From: Myotis daubentonii
Taxonomy: Eukaryota; Chordata; Mammalia; Chiroptera; Vespertilionidae
Assembly: GCF_963259705.1 (NCBI RefSeq)
Contig: NC_081844.1
Coordinates: 35,777,341-35,841,340, forward strand
Reading direction: 5' to 3'
Length of the DNA stretch: 64,000 nt
In this document: positions 55,371-64,000 of the stretch, one piece after another
Layout: the number at the start of each line of letters is the position of its first letter
Numbering within the stretch: the first letter of the stretch is position 1
Made by a program: the position numbers and the translations under genes
Notes under the pieces: generated by a model
Told to the model about the DNA's origin: nothing
The model's database searches: none
The model's input: the letters and a program-made list of their open reading frames with translations, nothing else

Positions 55371-55978
55371 AAATTCCTTTTTTTTTTTTTTTTTTTTGAG
55401 GGGAAGGAAGTTAGGAAAGAAAACTGAATCTTGGGGAGGCTTAATTATTTTACCAGGCTAGATGTAGTAAGTGACAGAATTCTTGAACTGACCAATAATA
55501 TTTACTGGCCTGTCCCTATTTGAATACTTACAATGACGTGGACCTCCCTGGACAAACCCTTTCTAATTTGTAGACTAGTTTTTAGGAGGCTTTTCCTTAT
55601 TGAGCTGCAGTTTGCCTCCACGATGGACACCTTTCAGGGCCATATAGACAAGTCTATTCATATTCTGTTGTAAAGTTCTTCAGGTTTTGGAGATTAGCCA
55701 TCATGTCTCTTCTTTTCCTAGGGCTTCTGTTCCTCAGGCTAACTATCTCCATTTCCTTCTGATGTTTCTTGTTTTACAGTTTCAAATCCCCTCACCAGCT
55801 TCTTAATCCTCTGCCCTCCATTTACTTTGTTAATACAGTATTCAGCATACAGTGTCATCTAAAAGAGTACAGCGTAGACAGCAACCTTAACGCCTTCATT
55901 TTTGACACTATACTTTGTTTAAGAAAACACACACACAAAAATAAGGTGGTGGTTTTTGTTCTAAATAGTCATGTATTC
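55371..55978. other. No gene recognised; poly-T at 55378-55397
   Basis: Unassigned apart from the T run. Confidence 0.35.
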
Positions 55979-56196
55979 TTTTTTAATATATTTTATTGAT
56001 TTTTTTACAGAGAAGAAGAGAGAGGGATAGAGAGTTAGAAACATTGATGAGAGAGAAACATCGATCAGCTGCCTCCTGCACGCCCCCCCGTAGGGATGTG
56101 CCCGCAACCAAGGTAAATGCCCTTGACTGGAATCGAACCTGGGACCCTTTAGTCTGCAGGCCGACGCTGTATCCACTGAGCCAAACCGGTTCGGCA
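55979..56196 (-). mobile_element. VES SINE, CCGGTTCGGC variant
   Basis: Head end GAGCCAAACCGGTTCGGC, one T fewer than at 42840, 43866 and 47750. Flanks ATGTATTCTT on both sides (55971-55980, 56198-56207). Confidence 0.92.
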
Positions 56197-57149
56197 ATGT
56201 ATTCTTGACTCACTGAAATTATTGTCAGCTCAAGCCATAACTCTGTGTGTGCATGTGCTGCTGTTAAACTAAGTCATTTCCATGTACATAGTTTGTGGAC
56301 CTAAGTGTTGAACTTTGCCTTTCTCTATGAAATTTTATCTGTTTAGATATTCCAGACTCCAAAAATCTTTTTGTTTCCTGTTTTTTTTTTTTTTCTTTCC
56401 AGCCCTGACTCTTCCTAGCATGATTTCTTTTCTTTATTTCTGAAGTAGAGCTGTAAAATACAGTATGAAAACACTGTGGCTTAGAATGGAGAAAATAGTT
56501 GATGAGGACCCAAACCTGTATTAATGGATTCGATGGAAAATTAAGGGGTGGGAGCTTTCAAGGAGGGCACTGTGCTTGAAATCTTAGAGGTGAAACCAAG
56601 GAATAGCCTTGGGAGTAGCCTTGCTGCCTTGAGTTGGGATGTTGGTAATGTGTTCCCCCCAATAAAACAAATTTGTATGTGCTTTCTGTGTGCAAGGCAG
56701 TTGTAAGTCAGTGGTGTCCTAGATTCTAAGAGGATCTTTGAGGTCATTTAGTCCATCCCTTTATGAGTTAAAGAAGGATAAGGAGTATGTAAGTCAAGAA
56801 GGACAAGGAATTGTGAAGTTAGGGAGTCTGATGAATCAGAAGGCTAAAGGGATGACAAAACTGAAGCCTCGAGTTGAAGTCACCCACAAAGGATGAAGTA
56901 GGATGCCAGAGCCATAAAGATGATTTATATATGGCTTAGCAAACTTTCACTTCATTTTCTATCTCATTTAGGGTGGGTGGCTTAGGGCACTAATGATATC
57001 AGTTATAGAATGCGTCCATAGCATAAAATAAAAATCACATTTTCTTGAGAAGCAGGTACCTTAGAGAAATTACAGTTTACTCCCTAGATACTTTGCACAT
57101 CAAGTAATCCATCTGAAGACCTTAGTTTTTAAAAAAAAAAAAAAAACCC
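56197..57149. other. No gene or repeat recognised
   Basis: Unassigned; A run at 57130-57146. Confidence 0.35.
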
Positions 57150-57508
57150 AACAACTCTGCTTTTATCTCTTCCCTTACATATTAGTCTCTATTTTTCACT
57201 TAATATTATATTGTGAACATTTTCCCTTTTTATTTAAAATGATTGAAAATAAATCATTTTGACAGCATGATAGTCATATTAATGACATGCATTTGTCATA
57301 CTTTATATTTAACCTTGCTTCTAATTCTTGGATGTTTATAATCCTTTTGGGTAATGTAAAGAATATAGTGGTGATTACATCTTTGTAATACAAATCTTTG
57401 TCTACATAGAATATATTCCTAGAAAGTGAAATTGCTGTGTTGAAGATAGCAACATTTTAAAGACTTGTTACAAGTAGCAAATTATTTTTCAGTTTATCTT
57501 CCTACTAA
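57150..57508 (-). mobile_element. Old L1 in reverse, left of a Helitron array
   Basis: 'ttcacttaatattatattgt', 'gacagcatgatagtcata' and 'agtgaaattgctgtgttgaa' read as L1M 3' region in reverse. It continues after the array at 59155. Confidence 0.55.
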
Positions 57509-58194
57509 TCCTATCTAATAATAGAGAAACATGGTAATTAACCGTAACTTTGCTACCCTCCCCATTGGCTAATCAGCGAGATATGCAAATTAGCTGCCAA
57601 CCAAGATGGTGGCTGGCAGCCAGGCAGCTGAAGCGAACAGGAGGCTTGCTTGCTCCAGTGATGGAGGAAGCCAAGGTTTCCCGCCTGCCGATGCTGGCCT
57701 CTGAGCTGCACTCTAAGAAACAATGTTGCAATTATAGAAGCTAAACAAAACCCCAGATACCTGCTTTCAGCCAGCCCGGCCTCAGAGCTGGAGTTGCAAC
57801 TGTGTTTCAATTATAGAAGCCAAACAAACACCCAGATAGCTGCTTTCAGCAGCCGAGGTCTCAGAGCTGGAGCTGAGCCTCATAGCTAAAGCTGGCTCTC
57901 AGTTCCAGTGACAGCCATAGAAGGTAAATAAATCCCAGAATAAAAAAGAAAAAAGAAAAAAAGGAGAGGTTGGGAGCTTCAGTCACACGCCAGTCTGAAA
58001 ACGGCCCTCAGCTCCTCACCCAGACTGGCCAGGCACCCCAGTGGGGACCCCCACCCTGAAGGGGGTGTGACCAGCTGCAAATAACCATCATCCTCTCATC
58101 CAGGCTAGCCAGGCACCCTAGTGGGACTCCCACCTTGATCCGGGACACCCTTTAAGGCAAACCAGCCAGCCCCCACCCGTGCACCAGGCCTCTA
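57509..58194 (+). mobile_element. HeliBat-type Helitron, first of three in tandem
   Basis: Begins TCCTATCTAATAATAGAG after host A, ends GCACCAGGCCTCTA at the junction. Shares the whole layout with 46511-47180, including AACCAAGATGGTGGC and two 'aattatagaagc' blocks, so these are two copies of one family. Confidence 0.85.
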
Positions 58195-58661
58195 TCCTAT
58201 ATAGTAAAAGGGTAATATGGAAACTGACCCTAACAGCAGAAGGACTGGGAATGACTGGTCACTATGACACACACTGACCACCAGGGGGCAGACGCTCAAT
58301 GCAGGAGCTGCCCTCTGGTGGTCAGGGTGCTCTCACATGGGAGGAGCTCTGCTCAGCCACAAGCCAGGCTGATGGCTGCCAGTACAGTGGTGGTGGTGGT
58401 AGCCTCTCCTGCCTCCTCAGCAGTGCTAAGGATGTCCGACTGCAGTTTAGGCCTGCTCCCTGCTGGCAAGTGGACATCCCCCGAGGGCTGCCGGGCTGCC
58501 AGAGGGATGTCTGATTGCCAGCTTAGGCCCAATCCGCCAGGGTGCAGGCCTAAGCCAGCAAGTGGTCACCCCCGAGGGATCCCAGACTGCGAGAGGGCAC
58601 AGGCCGGGCTGAGGGACCCCCTACCCCTGAGTGCACAAATTTTTGTGCACCGGGCCTCTAG
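58195..58661 (+). mobile_element. HeliBat-type Helitron, second of three in tandem
   Basis: Begins TCCTATATAGTAAAAGGG, contains 'ctgaccaccagggggcag', ends GTGCACAAATTTTTGTGCAC, CGGGCCTCTAG. No coding sequence. Confidence 0.88.
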
Positions 58662-59154
58662 TCCTATATAATAGAAGGGTAATATGCAAATTGACCCTAA
58701 TGGCAGAATGACCAGGAATGACCAATCGCTATGATGTGCACTGACCACCAGGGAGTAGACGCTCAAGGCAGGAGCTGCTCCCTGGCGGTCAGTGCGCTTT
58801 CACAGGGGGAAAGCCACTCAACCAGAAGCCAGCTCATGGCTGGCCAGTGCAGCGGCCGTGGTGGGAGCCTCTCCTGCCTCCGTGGCAGTGCTAAAGATGT
58901 CCAACTAATGGCTTAGGCTCACTTCCACAGGGGGAGCGGGCCTAAGCCATTAGTTGGACATCCCCTGAGGGCTCCTGGGCTGCCAGAGGGATGTCTGACT
59001 GCCAGCTTAGGCCCGATCCCCCCCCCCCAGGGAGCAGCCCTAAGCTGTCAGTTGGACATCCCCCGAGGGATCTCGGACTTTGAGAGGGCACAGGCCAGGC
59101 TGAGGGACACCCTCCCCCCCCAAGTGCACAAATTTTCATGCACCGGGCCTCTAG
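58662..59154 (+). mobile_element. HeliBat-type Helitron, third of three in tandem
   Basis: Begins TCCTATATAATAGAAGGG directly after the CTAG of the second copy; ends GTGCACAAATTTTCATGCAC, CGGGCCTCTAG with host T. About 80 percent alike to the second copy by eye. Contains a 22-bp perfect inverted repeat. Confidence 0.88.
58897..58961. repeat. 22-bp perfect inverted repeat inside a Helitron
   Basis: Arm ATGTCCAACTAATGGCTTAG (plus GC) at 58897-58918 is repeated in reverse complement at 58940-58961, with a 21-base spacer. It would fold as a hairpin in single-stranded DNA or RNA. Confidence 0.88.
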
Positions 59155-59985
59155 TACAGTATAAAAACACCTGTTACACTGCAGCTGCCGGCATAGTACA
59201 CACATATACTGTGCCTTGTTACTAATAAGTGGTATACTTTGTAATGTTTTAGTGTGAATATCCTTGAAGCCAAATATTTTTCTCATTCATGATTCTTAAG
59301 AGTAGTTTCTGGAAATGGAAGTGTAGGGTCAAAGGGTAGGCAGAGTTTCAGGGCTTTTATTACTTATTGTGAAATTGTTCTCCAGAAAGGTGTGCCAGTT
59401 TTCACTCCCAGCAGCAGAGAGTGGGAAATGTTACCCTTGCCCCTGGGTAGACCACATATTATAAATTTTACAATTCTTTATTGATTTACAAATAGAAAAT
59501 ATCACTGTATCTTGTTTCCATTTCTTTGATTGCTAGGATGACTGAACATTTAAAAATGTTTATCATTTGGGCCCCTTTTTTGGTTTAATTTCCTATTTAT
59601 TTAATGACTGTTGTATTGCCTTCACATCTTTTAAAGTAACGTCATGATATAAATGCTTCCCTCAGTCTTTTCATTGAATCTAAACTTTTTGTTTTTAATA
59701 TACAGAAACCTTTGATACTTATGTAGTTAAATCTGTTGAACTTCTTTTAAAAAATGGATTCTGCTTTTGCTTGGATTGCTATAAAAGTGGCTATACTTGG
59801 GATAAAATTACTTGTATGTTTTCCTTTTGTTCTTTTTATGTTGTCATTTATTACAGTTACCTCTTGAATCTATCTGGGACTTAGTTTTGGATTTGATTTG
59901 TTGTGCAGGAGTCTGACCTTTATTTTTTCGCCAAGAGCTCATTGTAACCTTATTTATTGAAAAATCTAGTGTGCTGTACTTTATT
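59155..59985 (-). mobile_element. Old L1 in reverse, right of the Helitron array
   Basis: 'tggaaatggaagtgtagggt', 'gtgaaattgttctccagaaa', 'gtgccagttttcactcccag' and 'tttgattgctaggatgactg' are reverse L1M. It continues the copy ending at 57508. Confidence 0.6.
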
Positions 59986-60769
59986 ATCCCCCCCCCCCCT
60001 TCCCATTTTGGTAACTTTATTTTCACATAATTTAACACTTATGATGAAATTATGATACAGCACAGCTGTAAGAACAACAAGACTAGAACCGCTCAATAGT
60101 GTTACAGCTCAATTATGAAGCATCACAGCTGCCAGGCAGCATTGGCCCAGGCCCCTCTCTGGCTAGACAGCTCTGCTTTGGTTTGCTCCACTTCACTCTG
60201 CCCTGCTCCACCTCCTCTGCTCTGGTCCAGCAAGATGTCTTTGGTGTTTCAACTTTAGCCAGGGAAAGGCAGTCTGCCTGCAAGGGGAAAACGTGCTCTC
60301 TGAGCCAGCGGGCAGCTGACTAATATAGATAGAAGGCCCCACTCCTAGACCCTGATTGATCTGTCCTCATTCTAATGATAACTCAAAATCCTCACAGTTT
60401 GGTACAAAAAGCACTGTCCTGATTCGTCAGAATGGAGCTATTCTGATAGGTAGGTAAAGATGCTGATGGAAGATATAACTGTGCAGCTTCAGGTGGATGG
60501 GAAGTCTCAGTCCTGTTGGTTCCAGGAACTCCTTAGTAAAGGCTGGTTGAGTTTTTGGGAGCATAGTGCAGGTAGGCAGTTCAGTGTAGGTTTTCTCTCT
60601 GAAGTGCAGTTTGCTGGAGAGGCCCCTCTTTAGAAACAGCTGCTAGGCTCTGACCAATAAACTCACCAGGAGCCCTTCTTAGTAGGTATCTTCTTTCTCA
60701 GGGCCTACAATATATAATTTTTATACACTTTTTCTCATCAGCCTTTTACCAATGAATCTTAATATCCAA
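59986..60769. other. Unassigned; possible LTR debris
   Basis: A C run (59989-59999) and, on the minus strand, an AATAAAGTTACC signal followed by a purine-rich tract recall an LTR boundary, but I found no paired end or target duplication. Confidence 0.25.
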
Positions 60770-60969
60770 CTAGACGCCTGGTGCATGAATTAATGCACAG
60801 ATAGTGTCCCTTGGCCTGGCCAGTGATCGGGGCTGATCTGGGGGGAGGTTGGCTGTAGGAGCGCACTGACCACCAAGGGGCAGCTCCTGCATTGAGTGTC
60901 TTCCCCCTGGTGGTTACTGCACGTCCTAGCAACCAGTCATTCGGTTGCTTAGGCTTTTTTATATATAGA
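60770..60969 (-). mobile_element. HeliBat-type Helitron, short
   Basis: CTAG at 60770-60773, then GCATGAATTAATGCAC hairpin (minus-strand 3' end). The minus-strand 5' end reads TCTATATATAAAAAAGCC at 60969. Same short family as 19289-19531. Confidence 0.82.
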
Positions 60970-61592
60970 TGCTGAATCTTTCCTGCAACAGTTATTAATT
61001 TGATAGCCACTAAATGATAGCTTTAAAATATCTCCATCTGCCTTTCCTATGTTTATTAGGTAGAATTCTCCAAATGAATAATTTTTTCCTTCTCTCTCTT
61101 TATATAATCAATCATTTATTTCTGTATGAATACATGGTATCTCATTTATTGGGAGATAAGTTGTTGGTAGTACTATTTATTTAGATAGCTAAAATGTCCC
61201 AGATTTATCCAGTGGCAGCTGGATTCCTTCAAACTGGATCCTGTGTCCTTTTTTCCATATGCCCTACTTTTCTTTTTCTTTTTTTTTTTTTGAGTACATC
61301 TTTGCTTTGCTTTCTGGCAAAAGAAGATTTTTCAGGCTCATTTTTACTTTATTTGTACAGTCCTGAAATCAGCTGCTTATTCAAGGAATCTTATTAGATT
61401 AGGTATTCACACTGATACCTCCAGTTCCAATGGAACACTTCGCTTCCAAATCTGTTAAGATTTTAGCAGTGAGAAAACCAGTTTGATCTTCTGTCCAGAC
61501 CACTAACTCTCCATATCAGCAACAAAGCTTTCTATCTTTCATGTGTTCACTGGAGCATAGTGTGCTGTACTTTGAAGTGACTGCAGCAAGAT
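60970..61592. other. No gene or repeat recognised
   Basis: Unassigned. Confidence 0.35.
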
Positions 61593-61606
61593 AATATTTT
61601 CTTTTT

Positions 61607-61830
61607 AAATAAAATATGTTTTGATTTTTTTTTTTTTTTTTTTTTTTTTTAGAGAGAGAAGGAGGGAGGGAGGAAGGGAGAGAGAGAGAGAGAGGAGAGA
61701 GGAGAGAGAAACATCTATCGGTTGCCTCCCGTAGGCACCCTGACCGGGAACCGAATTCACGACCTGGGCAATTGTCCAGGAATCGACGTATGGGACGATG
61801 CTCAACTAACTGAGCCACAATGGCCAGGCC
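61607..61830 (-). mobile_element. VES SINE, older subfamily
   Basis: T run, GA-rich part, and head end GAGCCACAATGGCCAGGCC. Flanks AATATTTTCTTTTT (61593-61606) and AATATTTTTCTTA (61831-61843). Confidence 0.87.
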
Positions 61831-61924
61831 AATATTTTTCTTAATTACAAAAATAATACTGCTTATTGTAAAATGAATAAAGACAAAATGAGTTCTTTAA
61901 GTAAACAAGTAGTAAATATGTGAG

Positions 61925-62160
61925 TAGCAGGGTACAGGTCAGATAGACCTGGATTTGTATCTGGGCACTTCTGTTTGCTTGCTGTAGGGCCTCGAACAAG
62001 ATTTACCTACCTCAGTGATTCACTCTTCTTCTTCTTCTTTTTTTTTTTGATTCACTCTTCTTTATCTGTAAGTGAAAGAACAATATCTATCCCCAGATGG
62101 TTGATGTGAGGATTAAATGAGATAACATACATAAAATGTGTTATCTCAACTACATTATAA
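61925..62160 (+). mobile_element. MIR SINE with local duplication
   Basis: 'cagatagacctggatttgta', 'ctgtagggcctcgaacaag', 'tttatctgtaagtgaaaga' and 'ggattaaatgagataacata' follow MIR. 'gattcactcttctt' appears twice around a T run. Confidence 0.65.
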
Positions 62161-62232
62161 ATATAAATACAGTTATAAAAAGTGGAAAATCCCTCCTACT
62201 CCCCACATCTTCCAAAGATGTATGGTATAGTC

Positions 62233-62467
62233 CAGTGATGGCGAACCCTTTGAGCTTGGCGTGTCAGCATTTTGAAAAACCCTAACTTAACTCTGGTGCC
62301 GTGTCACATATAGAAATTTTTTGATATTTGCAACCATAGTAAAACAAAGACTTATATTTTTGATATTTATTTTATATATTTAAATGCCATTTAACAAAGA
62401 AAAATTAACCAAAAAGATGAGTTTGCGTGTCACCTCTGACATGCGTGTCATAGGTTCGCCATCACTG
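62233..62467. mobile_element. Non-autonomous hAT, 235 bp
   Basis: Ends CAGTGATGGCGAACC and GGTTCGCCATCACTG. Perfect duplication GTATAGTC (62225-62232, 62468-62475). Third copy of the family at 36281 and 37865. Confidence 0.93.
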
Positions 62468-62494
62468 GTATAGTCTGTAGACATCCTATATGAA

Positions 62495-62760
62495 CACATT
62501 GTATGCGGGAAACGTATTTATACGTTTTACGTTGACTGGTAGTAGAGCGCGGGACACGTATTTTATAGACGCGGGATACGTTTTTTATAGACTAGCAGTA
62601 GAATGTGGGTAACGTATAAATACGTAAACTAAAGTTATCGTAATTTTACTGAACGTTGCCATTTGCGCAAAAAATTAGCAAAGATGGCCCACGCCACCTG
62701 TTAGCGCGCGATAAAAACTACCTGCAAACAATGTGTGAAAAAGGTATATTGCAGTTGTCT
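62495..62760 (+). mobile_element. piggyBac-like 5' terminus with sub-terminal repeats, broken
   Basis: Starts CACATTGTATGCGGGAAACG after TGAA (a possible decayed TTAA). Four 12-mers of the form GCGGGANACGTA lie at 62505, 62549, 62571 and 62605. Beyond them a frame from about 62645 to 62760 has a cysteine pattern (C...H, C*R, TCKQC, YCSC) like the cysteine-rich C-terminal domain of piggyBac transposases, broken by a stop. No second terminus was found. Family call is an inference from terminus style. Confidence 0.5.
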
Positions 62761-62829
62761 GTAATTACGTTGATTCAGATGTCATCAGTCTCATTGGAGA
62801 ATGTCATTAGTTCTTTGCTAACCCAATGG

Positions 62830-62955
62830 TTTTGTGTTAAAGTTCTGTTGTCTGCTTTAAAATCACCTGTGGGCTTTGGCAAACTACAGGCACCTGGGGC
62901 TGCCCCCCTCACCGCCCCCTTAGAGAATTCTGACTCAGTTAATGTTGGGTGGGTC
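62830..62955. mobile_element. hAT-Charlie MITE fragment, MER5-like
   Basis: 'tttaaaatcacctgtgggc', 'cacctggggctgccccc' and 'gagaattctgactcagtta' recall MER5. Partial and diverged. Confidence 0.5.
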
Positions 62956-64000
62956 TAGGTTTATGTGAAAAAATTCTTAGGTGAGTTGTGAATCTGAATT
63001 GTAATGAGCTAAAAGCTAACTGGAGAGACAATAGGATTTGAATTTGTGGGATGTTATCAAACTTACGGGAAGGGAAAACAGGTAAGAAGTGGCATAATTT
63101 TCAAACTGAGGACCTATTCTGGGAGGTGAGGCTTCTGGGTTCAGGTTCATTGTTGACTAAACAGGTTAATCAATAATCTTAGTTTACTTGTTAATACCTA
63201 TATAGAACTGAGCAGTGGAAGGAATGCTTATAACTTATTGATGAGTTCCTTTTGTGTATTTTGTGATTCGTTTGCTATTGGCATTTGTGGAACATCTTTG
63301 TATTAGAAATCTGCTCTTGAGCCCAAAGAATACCTTTTTCCTTTCCTAAACGCTCTGTAATAAGGGTAGCTTAACTCTGTGGTCGTGTGATTGCATCATA
63401 ATCTTTACTCTCAACTCAGTATGTCAGCAGTTTTTCTCACCTGATTTTAGTTCTTAATTGCTGACAATTTTCTACAGACATAACTTATTGTGCTTTGACT
63501 GATTGCATTTCATAGATGTGTGTTTTTACAATTTGAAGGCCAGACACTCCACTAGCAGAAAGATTCTGACTTGCTTTATTCCAGGGGTCTGGAACCAAAC
63601 CTGCAGCAGTATCTCTGAAGTATGCCTGGTTTTATTTTACAACTAGGTTAAGTTTACCCAGTAAATAAACTACTATGGTTGTTGTATTATGAAAAACACA
63701 TTGTTTTGATCTCTTGTAACTTGTGAATTACATAAATACAAGTCATTCTTTATCTACAGTTAACTTTCCTGGAAAGTGCCTTTTGTTGTTTTGAACAATA
63801 GAAGTCAGAGTCTTAGGAATAGTGATAACACTAGGAAATTTGTTTTAGTGCTTCCTGATTTTTGAACTAGGTACTGTGAAGCAGGCTTTTTGTCATGCTG
63901 AGTAGGAAATCAGGAAATGGTTTTCCTTTGGATTTAAAAAACATAACCAAACATTTGAAATATTGCTTTCAACAACCCTACTAAAATGGTTTCCTGTACC
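62956..64000. other. No gene or repeat recognised to window end
   Basis: AT-rich unique sequence; no reading frame, exon or repeat that I can support. Confidence 0.35.

Overview
The window looks like vertebrate nuclear DNA from a vespertilionid (evening) bat. Three things point there together: more than twenty tRNA-derived VES SINEs (ends of the GGCTCAGTGGATAGAGC type), a dozen HeliBat-type Helitrons (5' TCCTATATAATAAAA, 3' hairpin then GGGCCTCTAG), and many short hAT elements with intact 8-bp target duplications, on an older mammalian background of MIR, L2, L1 and MaLR repeats. No protein-coding exon could be recognised with confidence. Nearly every open reading frame lies in a repeat or in low-complexity sequence, including the longest (348 codons, 45457-46503), which is a minisatellite inside a Helitron.

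Layout. 1-8 kb: old L2/MIR/L1 background with a few VES copies and a mariner MITE. 8.9-12 kb: nested L1s, one with the inverted 5' part typical of twin priming, plus a hAT carrying a VES. 12.7-14.6 kb: a decayed minus-strand endogenous retrovirus (LTR, polypurine tract, frameshifted integrase end). 17.5-35.3 kb: L1 and LTR remnants with hAT and Helitron insertions, including a deep nest at 32.5-34.8 kb inside one L1. 35.7-38.2 kb: five hAT copies, each with a target duplication. 42.4-44.1 kb: four minus-strand VES in 1.7 kb. 45.4-47.2 kb and 57.5-59.2 kb: head-to-tail Helitron arrays. 49.86-50.44 kb: a 20-bp minisatellite joined to an L1 3' end, the whole flanked by one target duplication. 51.33-52.7 kb: a strong CpG island, probably the promoter and first exon of a gene I cannot name; the sequence to its right may be first intron. 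62.5-62.8 kb: a piggyBac-like terminus with sub-terminal repeats.

There is no operon or pathway here. The content is a record of transposition, and the only likely host regulatory element is the CpG island. Family names rest on recognition by eye; exact subfamily names were not checked against a library.
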